Shown piece by piece: positions 1-14,231 of a stretch of 64,000 nt of DNA (its first letter is position 1; every line of letters begins with the position of its first letter). The DNA lies in the NCBI RefSeq assembly GCF_027594865.1, contig NZ_CP089391.1:1084501-1148500 (forward strand), written 5' to 3'. The DNA is from Bradyrhizobium xenonodulans. Its GTDB lineage: Bacteria > Pseudomonadota > Alphaproteobacteria > Rhizobiales > Xanthobacteraceae. The position numbers and the translations under genes are program-made. The notes beneath the pieces are model-generated. The model did not search any database, was not told where the DNA came from, and was given only the letters and a program-made list of their open reading frames with translations.

Positions 1-411
1 AAGTTCCGCGCCGGCGGCCTGCTCGACCCCGGCCCGCTGTCGCTGCGTCAGCGCGAGATCGTCATCGACCGCACCTGCGCGCTGAACAAATGCGAATACG
101 AATGGGGCGTGCACGTCGCAATTTTTGCCGGGCGTGCGAAGCTCGCGGAGAAGGAGGTGCGCGCCACCGTGCAGGGCGATGCAACGTCTTCGTGCTGGTC
201 GCCGGCCGAGCAGGCGCTGATCGCGGCGGTGGACGCGCTGCATCACCGCGCGACGCTTGATGACGCCGAATTCGCCGCGCTTTCGGCGCATTACGACGAG
301 GCGCAGATCCTGGAGATCATGCTGCTGTGTGGCTTCTATCGCACCGTGTCGTATCTGGCGAACGGCTTGAGGCTGCCGCTGGAGGAGAAGGCGGCGCGGT
401 TTCCGCGATAG
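1..411 (+). CDS. Carboxymuconolactone decarboxylase family protein (3' part)
   Basis: The frame is open from the first base, so the gene begins before the window; 136 residues and the stop are visible. The segment R-T-C-A-L-N-K-C-E-Y-E-W-G-V-H near the visible N-terminus fits the CMD/AhpD-like fold, in which a helix with cysteine and histidine forms the active site. The C-terminal half (EQALIAAVDALH, then a helix with MLLCGFYRTVSYLANGLRL) also matches this family. Family members are gamma-carboxymuconolactone decarboxylases or alkylhydroperoxidase-like proteins, and the sequence does not separate these roles. It converges on kdsD with 35 bases between the stops. Confidence 0.8.
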   Translation, partial: KFRAGGLLDPGPLSLRQREIVIDRTCALNKCEYEWGVHVAIFAGRAKLAEKEVRATVQGDATSSCWSPAEQALIAAVDALHHRATLDDAEFAALSAHYDEAQILEIMLLCGFYRTVSYLANGLRLPLEEKAARFPR

Positions 412-446
412 ATTCCCTCGCCCGCTTGCTGGGAGAGGCGAAGGAG

Positions 447-1454
447 CTACGCCACGCCCGCCCGCAGCAGATCGTGCAGGTGGACGATGCCCACCACCTT
501 GTCCGCCTCGGTCACCACCAGCGTCGTGATCTTGCGCGTGTTCAGCACCTCGATCATCTCGGTCGCCAGCATCGAGGGCGGCACGGTCTTTGGTTGCCTG
601 GTCATGATGTCGTCGACGGACGCGGTCAGCAGATCGGGACGCATGTGGCGGCGCAGATCGCCGTCGGTGATGATGCCTGCGACCCCGCCGGCATCGTCGA
701 CGATGCAGACGCAGCCGAGACCCTTGGCCGACATCTCCATCACCGCGTCCGACATCTTGGTGCCGAGCGGCTTGAGCGGAATCTCCGCGCCGGTGCGCAT
801 GTAGTCGCGGACGAACTTCAGCATCGCGCCCAGCTTGCCGCCGGGGTGGAAATGCGCGAATTCCAGCGCAGTGAAGCCGCGTCCCTCCAGCAGCGCGATC
901 GCGATGGCATCGCCGATCGCGACCTGCATCATGGTCGATGTGGTCGGCGCCAGATTGTGCGGGCAGGCCTCGCGCGCCTTCGGCAGCTCGAGCACGATGT
1001 CGGCGGCCTGTCCCAGCGAGGACGAAGCGTTCGACGTCACCGCGATCATCGGGATCGCGAAGCGCGCCGAATAGTTCACCAGTGTCTTCATCTCCGGCTG
1101 CTCGCCGGACCAGGACAGCGCCATGATGACGTCGTCGGTGGTGATCATGCCGAGATCGCCATGGGCAGCTTCCGCGGTGTGGACGAAGAAGGCGGGTGTG
1201 CCGGTCGAGGCCAGGGTGGCCGCGATCTTGCGGCCCATGTGGCCCGATTTGCCGAGGCCGGTGACGATGACACGGCCCTTGGCGTTGCGGATCAGGTCGA
1301 CCGCCTTGGCGAAGGTTGCGCCCAGCGGGCCGCGCAGGGCAGCGGCGAGCGCGTTGATGCCGCCGCTCTCGGTCTCCAGCGTGCGGAGCGCGGATTCGAC
1401 GCTATCGGGGATGGGGCCGGATGATTGGGTCATCAGCGGTTTCGAGCTCGGCAT
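447..1454 (-). CDS. kdsD: Arabinose-5-phosphate isomerase, KpsF/GutQ family
   Basis: The 335-residue protein interconverts D-ribulose 5-phosphate and D-arabinose 5-phosphate, the first step towards Kdo for lipopolysaccharide. It has an N-terminal SIS sugar-isomerase domain (about residues 45-180, with VIVTGLGKSGHMGRKIAATL and the loop ALSWSGEQPEMKTLV) and two C-terminal CBS domains (about 210-330, with VDDAGGVAGIITDGDLRRHM). Length and domain order are standard for KdsD/KpsF. The ATG at 1454 has a weak purine stretch upstream; a second ATG at 1433 has none. A cytosolic enzyme transcribed alone. Confidence 0.9.
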   Translation of the reverse strand: MPSSKPLMTQSSGPIPDSVESALRTLETESGGINALAAALRGPLGATFAKAVDLIRNAKGRVIVTGLGKSGHMGRKIAATLASTGTPAFFVHTAEAAHGDLGMITTDDVIMALSWSGEQPEMKTLVNYSARFAIPMIAVTSNASSSLGQAADIVLELPKAREACPHNLAPTTSTMMQVAIGDAIAIALLEGRGFTALEFAHFHPGGKLGAMLKFVRDYMRTGAEIPLKPLGTKMSDAVMEMSAKGLGCVCIVDDAGGVAGIITDGDLRRHMRPDLLTASVDDIMTRQPKTVPPSMLATEMIEVLNTRKITTLVVTEADKVVGIVHLHDLLRAGVA

Positions 1455-1647
1455 GTTCTGGTCCAGGGAAGGGTGGGGCGTTCGCCCGTTGGCGCCTGCT
1501 TAGCACGCCGGGGCGAACGAGGCGACGAGAGCGCCAAAACCCTCAACGGGTCATTAACCATAATTGTTTTAACTCCATTAACGATGGTTCCCGCCTCCCG
1601 GCGGAGGTCATCGTGAAAGTGTTTGATTTCGTTGGAGTTATTCCATC

Positions 1648-3405
1648 GTGGGGTCGTCTCCAGGCACCAGCCGGAGCAAACGCGTGCAATTCCTGCGCGC
1701 GGCTTTGCCATGCTTCGTGCTGATCGCCCTCGGAAGCGCGCCCGCGGCCGCCCAGAGCCTCACGCCGGACCTGTTCAATCCCAACCGCGGCGGTTTTGCT
1801 GCGCCCGACACGCTGCCGACGCGCCGTACGGCGGGCGTGCCGCAGGCTCCATCCGATGCGCTGCCGCAGCTGCCCGATCCCAGTGCCGATCCGCGCAAGC
1901 GCCAGCAGACGCCGTCAACCTCGCGCACCGGCCAACTTCCGGCCAACCAGGTCCCGACCTACGGCCTGCCCGCCGCCAACGGCGCGAGCAGCTCCGGCTA
2001 CGACTCGCTGAACCGCAAGCGGCAGCAGCCAAAGCTCTATCCCGGCCAGCCCAAGCCGAAGCGCCCGCTCGGGCCCGGCTCGCCCGTGCCTCCCGCAGCA
2101 CAGGACAGGACTCTCGGCCCGCCGCGCATCGCGCCGCCGCCGTCGGAGACCGCGCACAAGGTGCCGGTGCCGGCGGCAATGGCGGGCACCGTGCCCGGCC
2201 AGCCGCTGCGCCGCCGCCTCAAGGCCGATGACGATGCATTCGGCGCGGTCGGCGACTATGCCGGCAGTTTTCTGATCAAGGGCGGGCTCGAGCTCTCGAC
2301 CGGCTACGACACCAACCCCGCGCGCCTCAACAAGCCGGTCGGCTCGCCGGTCTTCGTCGTCGCGCCCGATCTGCTCGTGGCCTCCGACTGGGAGCGTCAC
2401 GCGCTGGTCGCGGATCTGCGCGGCTCGTTCTCGGGCTACACCAACAACATGCCGGCGACGATCGACGGCTTTGCCTCGCCGTCGCCGGTCGAGATCAACC
2501 GCCCCGACTTCACCGGTCATGTCGACGGCCGCCTCGACGTCGACCGCGATCTCAAGCTGACCTCGCAGCTCCGCCTGCGGCTCGCCACCGACAATCCCGG
2601 CAGCCCGAACGTGCAGGCCGGCCTGCAGAAATATCCTGTCTACGCGACCTACGGCACGACCGTCGGCTTCGACCAGACCTTCAACCGCTTCCAGGTCGCC
2701 GCCGGCGCCACCGTCGATCGCACCGCCTACACGGATTCCAAGCTCACCGACGGCTCGACCTTTGGCAATGGCGATCGCGACTTCAACCAGTATGGCGGCG
2801 TGGGGCGCTTCTCCTATGATCTGAAGCCGGGCCTGAAGCCGTTCGTCGAGGTTCAGGGCGACACCCGCGTGCATGACCAGGCCGCCGACCGCAACGGCTA
2901 TTTCCGCGATTCGAGCGGCGGCTACGCCAAGATCGGCTCGTCGTTCGAGTTTTCCCGCATCCTCACCGGCGAGGTCTCGGTCGGCTATTCCGCACGCAAC
3001 TACACCGACCCACGCCTCAGCCAGCTCGCGGGCTTCCTCACCTCGGGCTCGCTGATCTGGAACGCCAGCGGCCTCACCACGGTGAAATTCTTCACCGACA
3101 CGCAGATCAACGAGACCACGATCCCCGGCTCGTCCGGCGTGCTGGTGCACACCTACGCCGCCGAAGTCGACCACGACTTCCGCCGCTGGCTGACGGCAGT
3201 GGGCAAGTTCACCTACGGCACCTACGACTACCAAAACCAGAATCGCAACGACAAGACCTACTCGCTCGAAGGCAATCTGATCTACAAGCTCAACCGTAAC
3301 ATCTGGGTCAAGGGCACGCTGCGTCACGACATCCTGGATTCGAACCAGCCGGGCTCGAGCTCGCAGGGGACGGTGGTGATGCTGGGGGTGAGGCTGCAGA
3401 ATTGA
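1648..3405 (+). CDS. Outer-membrane beta-barrel protein
   Basis: A 585-residue protein with a signal peptide (hydrophobic core [13 protein letters not shown], cleavage near AQ). It is followed by a proline-, arginine- and glutamine-rich low-complexity stretch (about residues 35-190) and then a C-terminal region of alternating aromatic/polar strands (about 200-585) with repeated G-Y-D, Y-G-T and F-x-F-S motifs, typical of a barrel. The last strand ends V-R-L-Q-N. A GTG at 1648 gives the full frame. A GTG at 1684, seven bases after GGAG, is an equally good start and keeps the signal peptide. Related barrels of unknown function are common in Bradyrhizobium. The disordered linker before the barrel is the notable trait. 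Confidence 0.75.
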   Translation: MGSSPGTSRSKRVQFLRAALPCFVLIALGSAPAAAQSLTPDLFNPNRGGFAAPDTLPTRRTAGVPQAPSDALPQLPDPSADPRKRQQTPSTSRTGQLPANQVPTYGLPAANGASSSGYDSLNRKRQQPKLYPGQPKPKRPLGPGSPVPPAAQDRTLGPPRIAPPPSETAHKVPVPAAMAGTVPGQPLRRRLKADDDAFGAVGDYAGSFLIKGGLELSTGYDTNPARLNKPVGSPVFVVAPDLLVASDWERHALVADLRGSFSGYTNNMPATIDGFASPSPVEINRPDFTGHVDGRLDVDRDLKLTSQLRLRLATDNPGSPNVQAGLQKYPVYATYGTTVGFDQTFNRFQVAAGATVDRTAYTDSKLTDGSTFGNGDRDFNQYGGVGRFSYDLKPGLKPFVEVQGDTRVHDQAADRNGYFRDSSGGYAKIGSSFEFSRILTGEVSVGYSARNYTDPRLSQLAGFLTSGSLIWNASGLTTVKFFTDTQINETTIPGSSGVLVHTYAAEVDHDFRRWLTAVGKFTYGTYDYQNQNRNDKTYSLEGNLIYKLNRNIWVKGTLRHDILDSNQPGSSSQGTVVMLGVRLQN

Positions 3406-3467
3406 GGGGGCGGCGGATCGCGGTCGAACGCACGCGGCCCGGTCGGCGCCGCTCTCGCCACTCACTC

Positions 3468-3572
3468 CGTCGTCATGCCCCGCGAAGGCGGGGCATCCAG
3501 TACGCCGCGGCTTCTCAGTGGGTCACAACTGTCTCGGCGTACTGGATCGCCCGCTTTCGCGGACGATGACAG
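3468..3572. repeat. Dispersed palindromic repeat, CGTCATGCCC type
   Basis: An imperfect inverted repeat of about 105 bases lies after the barrel gene. The left arm GTCATGCCCCGCGAAGGCGG and TCCAGTACGCCG are mirrored on the right by CGGCGTACTGGA and TCGCGGACGATGAC. This layout is typical of dispersed intergenic palindromes in Bradyrhizobium genomes. No coding potential is seen. Confidence 0.6.
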
Positions 3573-3603
3573 CGCGTATCGGGTCTAGCAGCGGAGCGAA
3601 AAG

Positions 3604-5055
<1,452 letters not shown>

Positions 5056-5093
5056 TAAACCCGAAGTCCCTGCCGCTTAAATTCTTTGTTCTC

Positions 5094-5204
5094 TCACCCC
5101 TCATCCCGAGAAGCGGCGCGTCTTTCGCGCCGCGTCTCGAAGGATGAAGGCCCGGATGGCTGTCTCATGGTTCGAGACGGCGCTTCGCGCCTCCTCACCA
5201 TGAG
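5094..5204. repeat. Dispersed palindromic repeat between gltB and gltD
   Basis: About 110 bases containing two hairpins. One has GGCGCGTC/GCGCCGCG arms near 5114-5136. The other pairs CTCATGGT (5165-5172) with ACCATGAG (5197-5204) around an inner GGCGC-TTC-GCGCC. The TCTCGAAGGATG core recurs in the element near 33.8 kb as TCGAAGGATG. As it lies inside the likely gltBD transcript, it could affect processing or the ratio of the two subunits. Confidence 0.55.
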
Positions 5205-5213
5205 GCTTTTTCC

Positions 5214-9947
<4,734 letters not shown>

Positions 9948-10438
9948 GTCCTCGTCCTCTCCATGCGGCAAGCTGCCTCACCGCTCTCTTCGGCGCACCT
10001 TGGGCGTTCCGCGGCACCCGCCTCTGGGTCACCGCTCGTCCGTTGCGAGCCGCATTTTCTTAAATTCAGGCCAAGGCGTTCTTCGTCCCCGAGAACGGCT
10101 TTGCCTGTTGCCTTCTTGGCGCTCGAGAGCACCGACTTTCGTTGCAATCCGTATGCCGGAACTGCAAGCAAAATTAAGACAGTCTTCCTGTCCTAAACAT
10201 CACCTTGCCAAATTTTTGTCTATCACACAAGCGCGCGGAAGTCCCGATTCCCGATATGTCAATCAATCGCTTTCCGAAAGTTGCGCAGCCCCGGTTTTGA
10301 AGCAAACGCGCCCTGATCCGGCCCTGTGGACGCCGAAATCCCGAATGAAGCTTCGGATCAGCCCTTCGAAAGGCGCGCCACGCCGCAAGAAGCGAAAGAG
10401 CGCGAGGCATTCGGGGGCCTGACAGGAGCGTGTCGACC
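9948..10438. other. Intergenic region upstream of gltB
   Basis: This 491-base divergent gap holds no credible gene on either strand. It is less GC-rich around 10165-10280, as expected for a promoter region. It includes the candidate sigma-54 promoter listed separately. No palindromic repeat of the families seen elsewhere in the window is present. Confidence 0.6.
10143..10160 (-). promoter_or_regulatory. Candidate sigma-54 promoter of gltB
   Basis: On the minus strand the sequence CGGCAT-ACGGA-TTGCA has the invariant GG-N10-GC spacing of RpoN promoters and matches most of the TGGCAC-N5-TTGC consensus. Initiation would fall near 10132, giving a leader of about 185 bases before the gltB ATG. 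Nitrogen control of gltBD through NtrC and RpoN would make sense, but no NtrC site was confirmed. It remains a motif match only. Confidence 0.35.
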
Positions 10439-11230
10439 ATGAAGTTTTTCACAGGATGTGTGGCTGCGGCCACGCTGGCGCTGGCTGCGACCGTAGCTCA
10501 AGCGCAAGTTCCGGCGAGCGGTATCGCCGGCGGGGCCATCGCCGTGTCGGATTTCGACGGCCCCTATGCGCCGCCGGACGCCGCACCGCCACCACCGCCG
10601 CGTTACGGCCAGGGCTATGGTTACGGCCACGGCTACGGTTATGGCTATGAGGAACGCGGTCCGGCGCCGATGCTGCCGTCCACCGAGGTCTACGCGGTGC
10701 TGCGTGAAAACGGCTTCTCGCCGCTCGGCATCCCGCGCCTGCGCGGCGGCGTCTACACCATCGCGGTGATCGACCGCCGCGGCGACGACGGCCGGCTGGT
10801 GATCGATGCCCGCGACGGACGAATCTTGCGCTTCGTGCCGAATGCGGATGCCTACGGCATGGCCCCGGATTTCGAGGCGCCTGCGGTTGCACCTTACCGC
10901 CCGCAAAGCGCGCTGCCGCCACCGACCATGGTCCGAAACGGCCCACCGCGCCCGCCTGCCCCGATCCCGCATGTCGCCAGCCGCACCGTGCCGCTGCCCA
11001 AGGCCGCGCCGCATCGTGGCGAGGCGCCGGTCGCCGCCGCCAAGCCGGCCGAGCCTGCGCCGCAGGCCCAGGCGGTACAGGCACCAGTGCCGCAGGCTCA
11101 GCCCACGCAGCAGACCGCCGCCGTGCAGGCCAAGCCCGCCGAAGCCGCCGCGGCAACCGTCGGTCAGGCCAAGCCGGCGCCGACCATCCTGCCGACGCAG
11201 GACATGCCGGCGGCCCAGGGGCTGGATTAG
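10439..11230 (+). CDS. Secreted proline/alanine-rich protein with PepSY-like segment
   Basis: A 263-residue protein with a clear signal peptide (hydrophobic residues 7-20, ending AQAQ). A Gly-Tyr-rich stretch (about residues 58-72, repeats of GYGYGHGYGYGY) follows. A small folded region comes next (about 80-140), with VYAVLRENGFSPLG and RLVIDARDGRILRF, resembling one PepSY-like unit. The C-terminal third is rich in Pro, Ala and Gln and probably disordered. The ATG at 10439 sits ten bases after AGGAG; a GTG at 10430 abuts the Shine-Dalgarno and is unlikely. Such proteins are frequent in Bradyrhizobium and have no known role. A strong terminator follows. Confidence 0.75.
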   Translation: MKFFTGCVAAATLALAATVAQAQVPASGIAGGAIAVSDFDGPYAPPDAAPPPPPRYGQGYGYGHGYGYGYEERGPAPMLPSTEVYAVLRENGFSPLGIPRLRGGVYTIAVIDRRGDDGRLVIDARDGRILRFVPNADAYGMAPDFEAPAVAPYRPQSALPPPTMVRNGPPRPPAPIPHVASRTVPLPKAAPHRGEAPVAAAKPAEPAPQAQAVQAPVPQAQPTQQTAAVQAKPAEAAAATVGQAKPAPTILPTQDMPAAQGLD

Positions 11231-11310
11231 CGCGCTGATCGTTTGACGCGATAGCGTCCATCACGCCCTGCGTTGGCAGGGACGACATCGCGGAGAGAGT
11301 TGGACAAAAC

Positions 11311-11340
11311 AAAAAGCGCCCGAAAATGTCGGGCGCTTTT
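11311..11340. terminator. Bidirectional rho-independent terminator
   Basis: AAAAAGCGCCCGA and TCGGGCGCTTTT form a stem with a five-base AAATG-type loop, flanked by A and T runs on opposite sides. It can therefore end transcription from both the secreted-protein gene on the plus strand and the hydrolase gene on the minus strand. Confidence 0.9.
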
Positions 11341-11359
11341 GCGTGACGGCGACTGAACC

Positions 11360-12130
11360 TCAGCTGCGCGGATACCCCGCAGCTTCCAGGATCAAATTCG
11401 CGACCTCCTTCGGATGCGACACCAGCGAGAGGTGGCCGGCGTCGAGCTCGACCGTGGTGGCGTTCATGCGCTTGGCGAGGAAGCGTTCGAGATCGGGATT
11501 GATGGTGTAGTCGTTCTTCGACACGGCGTACCAGCTCGGCTTGGCGTGCCACGCCGCTTCCGTGGTACGGCCGGCGAAGATCGAGGCGGCCGTCGGCCAT
11601 TGCACGGCGTAGAGCTCCTTGGCCTGCTCGGGCTTCACGCCATTTGCAAAGTACTTCAGGAAAGCGTCTTCCGACAGCTTGGTGTCGCCGTCGTGCTCGA
11701 CGATGCCGGCGCGCACAGGGCCGGTCGGAAATTGCTTCGACAGCGCGACGAAATCCTCGTTCGCATCGGGCGCGCGTGCCGCGACATAGACGAGGCCGGT
11801 GACCTTCGGGTCGTTGCCGACCTGGCTGATCACGGTGCCGCCCCAGGAATGCGCGACCAGCACGGTCGGTCCGTCCTGCTCGGCCAGCGCACGCTTGGTC
11901 GCTTCGACGGAGTCCGCAAGCGACGACAGCGGATTCTGCACGGCGGTCACATGCAAGCCTGCGGCCTGGAGAATCGGAATCACCTCGGACCAGCTCGAGC
12001 CGTCGGCCCAGGCGCCGTGCACCAGCACGACGTTCTTCGCTTTCACCATCTGCGGTGTCTGCGCGTGGGCGAGGCTGAGGGGGGCCGCCAGCAGGCTCGC
12101 GGCGACGAAAAGGCTGCGCCAAAGTGTCAT
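11360..12130 (-). CDS. Exported alpha/beta hydrolase
   Basis: A 256-residue alpha/beta-hydrolase-fold protein with an N-terminal signal peptide (SLFVAASLLAAPLSLAHAQ), so probably periplasmic. The oxyanion segment VVLVHGAWADGSSW and the nucleophile elbow V-A-H-S-W-G-G (Ser as nucleophile) are present, and a late histidine lies in DAGHLSLVSHP. The pattern resembles the salicylate-esterase/EstC-like branch. The substrate is unknown. The ATG at 12130 follows GGAGAACAATC. The frame runs 12 codons further up to another ATG, but that start would bury the signal peptide. Confidence 0.85.
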   Translation of the reverse strand: MTLWRSLFVAASLLAAPLSLAHAQTPQMVKAKNVVLVHGAWADGSSWSEVIPILQAAGLHVTAVQNPLSSLADSVEATKRALAEQDGPTVLVAHSWGGTVISQVGNDPKVTGLVYVAARAPDANEDFVALSKQFPTGPVRAGIVEHDGDTKLSEDAFLKYFANGVKPEQAKELYAVQWPTAASIFAGRTTEAAWHAKPSWYAVSKNDYTINPDLERFLAKRMNATTVELDAGHLSLVSHPKEVANLILEAAGYPRS

Positions 12131-12362
12131 GATTGTTCTCCGTCTCATCTTGTGTTCGACATCCAAAGGACGGTGCGCGGGGCGACGGCGTTACGCTGGT
12201 CACTGATCTGTGACGAGCGTCCTGATGGGCACGCACGAGGCGCACAGGGGAGCTTACGCAATGCCGGGGCAACGTAGAACGATAGGGCCAAGCTGTATTT
12301 CCAGTTCAACCGAAAACCAGCCGATGACTCGCCGCTTTTCACGAGCCAACGATTGAACACGC

Positions 12363-12394
12363 AAAAAAAACGCCCCGGGGCACCGGGGCGTTTT
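12363..12394 (-). terminator. Rho-independent terminator of the small Hsp gene
   Basis: CGCCCCGG and CCGGGGCG form an eight-pair GC stem with a four-base loop. On the minus strand it is followed by eight T residues, as expected for termination after the Hsp gene. Confidence 0.9.
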
Positions 12395-12420
12395 CTCAAA
12401 CCTGGAAGTGGCGTGCGTGC

Positions 12421-12882
12421 TTAGGCGGCGACAGAGCTCTCGATCACCTGCGCCTTCGGCGCGCTGGTGTTGATCGCGATCTGGCGCGGCTTCTTCGCCT
12501 CGGGAATCTCGCGGACGAGGTCGACGTGAAGCAGACCGTTCTCGAGCGAGGCGTCCTTCACCTGCACGAAGTCGGCAAGCTGGAAGGCGCGCTCGAAGGC
12601 ACGCGCGGCGATGCCGCGATAGAGCACTTCGGACTTCGAGTTCTCGTTGGCGACTTTCTCGCCCTTGATCGTCAGCGTGTTTTCCTTCGCGACGATGGAG
12701 AGCTCGTCCTTGGCAAAGCCCGAGACCGCAACGGTGATGCGGTAGTCGTTCTCGCCGGTGCGCTCGATGTTGTAGGGGGGATAACCGGGGCTGCCGTCCG
12801 AACCGGCCTGGTCGAGCAGGTTGAAGAGGCGGTCGAAGCCGACGGTGGAACGATAGAAGGGGGTCAGGTCGTAGGTACGCAT
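12421..12882 (-). CDS. Small heat-shock protein, Hsp20/IbpA family
   Basis: A 153-residue alpha-crystallin-type holdase that binds unfolding proteins. The N-terminus RTYDLTPFYRSTVGFDRLF is characteristic of class A rhizobial sHsps. The alpha-crystallin domain (about residues 38-130) contains YRITVAVSGFAKDEL, and GLLHVDLVREIPE carries the conserved strand before the flexible tail. The ATG at 12882 has GGAGG eight bases upstream; the frame extends further but the extra N-terminus is unlike the family. The gene has a sigma-32-like promoter and a ROSE-type thermometer (separate entries), so both transcription and translation should be heat-induced. Confidence 0.93.
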   Translation of the reverse strand: MRTYDLTPFYRSTVGFDRLFNLLDQAGSDGSPGYPPYNIERTGENDYRITVAVSGFAKDELSIVAKENTLTIKGEKVANENSKSEVLYRGIAARAFERAFQLADFVQVKDASLENGLLHVDLVREIPEAKKPRQIAINTSAPKAQVIESSVAA

Positions 12883-12993
12883 GGTCAAGTCCTCCATTGA
12901 GCGACTGTTGGTAACCCGCCCGCCAATCGGGCCGGGCTTTAGTCTGTGTGCAGCCTGATGTTCCGGTTCCGAAACACTGGTAGCGGCCTGCAC
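12883..12993 (-). promoter_or_regulatory. ROSE-type RNA thermometer in the small Hsp leader
   Basis: The roughly 110-base leader ends in a hairpin (12906-12888) pairing AGUC and CUC with GAG and GACU around an AAUG loop, leaving G12902 bulged. The Shine-Dalgarno GGAGG (12895-12891) is largely hidden in the stem. The left strand contains UCGCU, matching the UYGCU motif that faces AGGA with an unpaired G in known ROSE elements. A second GC-rich hairpin (GCCCG/CGGGC) lies upstream. ROSE elements control small Hsp genes in Bradyrhizobium: heat melts the stem and opens translation. Confidence 0.75.
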
Positions 12994-13000
12994 GAAAATG

Positions 13001-13028
13001 ATATGGGTGGGACGAGACGGCGTTCAAG
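13001..13028 (-). promoter_or_regulatory. Heat-shock (RpoH/sigma-32) promoter
   Basis: On the minus strand CTTGAA (13028-13023) and CCCATAT (13007-13001) are separated by 15 bases, matching the sigma-32 consensus closely. Transcription would start near 12994 and produce the ROSE leader. Confidence 0.8.
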
Positions 13029-13088
13029 AGGGCGGCATTTGCGCCTTTTCGGCGCTTTTAGCCCCTTGATTTGCAGTCCTTCCCGCCC

Positions 13089-14036
13089 ATGACGCTGGTC
13101 TCGATTCCGTCCAATCCCGTTCCCGAAGACGTCGTCAGCGGCACCATCAAGACCCCCGATGGCGCCGAGCTTCGCTTTGCACGCTGGGCGCCGCCGGCGA
13201 ACCGCAAGGGCACGGTCTGCGTCTTCACCGGGCGCAGCGAGCAGATCGAGAAATATTTCGAGACCGTGCGCGATTTGCGCGACCGCGGCTTCGCGGTGGC
13301 GATGATCGACTGGCGTGGGCAGGGCCACTCCTCGCGCCGCCTGCGCGATCCGCGCAAGGGCTATGTCCGCGACTTCTCCGATTTCGAGATCGACGTCGAG
13401 ACCTTCGTGCAGCAGGTGGTGCTGCCGGATTGCCCACCGCCGTTCTTCGCGCTCGCGCACTCCATGGGCGGCACCGTGATGCTGCGCATCGCGCATGCGG
13501 GCAAGCGCTGGTTCGACCGCATGGTGCTGTCGGCGCCGATGATCGACCTGCCCGGCCGCACCACCTCGTTCCCGGCGCGGGCGCTTCTGAAGACGATGCG
13601 CTGGATGGGGATGGGCGGCCGCTATGTTCCCGGCGGCGGCGACCGCATCACCGGTCTCGAGCCCTTCATCAACAATCCCCTCACCAGCGATCCCGTGCGC
13701 TATGCGCGCAATGCCGCGATCCTGGAGGAGGACCCGACGCTGGGGCTCGCATCACCGACGGTGGCCTGGGCCGACAGCGCCTTCCGCGCGATGAACACTT
13801 TCAAGGGCAAAAATTATCCTTCCGAGATCCGCCAGCCGATCCTGATGCTGGCGGCCTCCAACGATGCCGTGGTCTCGACCGCGGCGATCGAGGAGTTCGC
13901 CTATCATTTGCGTGCCGGCTCCCATCTCGTGATCGCCGGCGCCAAGCACGAGATCCTCCAGGAGCAGGACCGTTACCGCTCCCAGTTCTGGGCCGCCTTC
14001 GACGCCTTCGTGCCGGGCACGCCGCTGTTCAAGTGA
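13089..14036 (+). CDS. Alpha/beta hydrolase, lysophospholipase/monoacylglycerol-lipase type
   Basis: A 315-residue cytosolic hydrolase. CVFTGRSEQIEKYFETVRDL with MIDWRGQGHSSR matches the lysophospholipase L2 (PldB)-like family. The nucleophile elbow is A-L-A-H-S-M-G-G-T with Ser as nucleophile. A late Asp (ASNDAVVS) and His (GAKHEI) complete the triad. Substrates are probably lysophospholipids or monoacylglycerols by family. The ATG at 13089 is preferred over a TTG six codons earlier. It is divergent from the small Hsp. Confidence 0.85.
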   Translation: MTLVSIPSNPVPEDVVSGTIKTPDGAELRFARWAPPANRKGTVCVFTGRSEQIEKYFETVRDLRDRGFAVAMIDWRGQGHSSRRLRDPRKGYVRDFSDFEIDVETFVQQVVLPDCPPPFFALAHSMGGTVMLRIAHAGKRWFDRMVLSAPMIDLPGRTTSFPARALLKTMRWMGMGGRYVPGGGDRITGLEPFINNPLTSDPVRYARNAAILEEDPTLGLASPTVAWADSAFRAMNTFKGKNYPSEIRQPILMLAASNDAVVSTAAIEEFAYHLRAGSHLVIAGAKHEILQEQDRYRSQFWAAFDAFVPGTPLFK

Positions 14037-14090
14037 GGGGAAGTCTCCGCGAGAGCGGTGAGAATTGGACGCGTGGAGCCTCCCCATTCT

Positions 14091-14179
14091 CCGTCATTGC
14101 GAGGAGCGCTTGCGACGAAGCAATCCAGACTATCTCCGCGGGGACAGTCTGGATTGCTTCGCTGCGCTCGCAATGACGG
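14091..14179 (+). repeat. 89-bp dispersed inverted repeat, copy 1
   Basis: The termini CCGTCATTGCGAG and CTCGCAATGACGG are perfect inverted arms. Inner arms GAAGCAATCCAGA and TCTGGATTGCTTC also pair around a CTCCGCGGGG centre. A copy of identical length and opposite orientation lies at 28567-28655. This is a Bradyrhizobium-type dispersed palindrome between convergent genes. Confidence 0.85.
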
Positions 14180-14194
14180 TGTGGATGCAGTCCG

Positions 14195-14220
14195 ACCTCT
14201 CCCCGCAAGCGGGGAGAGGT
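14195..14220. terminator. Perfect hairpin between convergent genes
   Basis: ACCTCTCCCCGC and GCGGGGAGAGGT form a 12-pair stem with an AA centre between the lipase-like gene and the di-heme protein gene. No T run follows. The hairpin resembles one at 32234-32257, also between convergent genes, so it may be a repeated terminator-like or processing element. Confidence 0.5.
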
Positions 14221-14231
14221 AAGAAAGCAGC

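Noticed and set aside
1553..1585. TTAA-rich stretch upstream of the barrel gene as a CtrA box.
   Set aside because: TTAA motifs are separated by 11 or 5 bases rather than the required 7.
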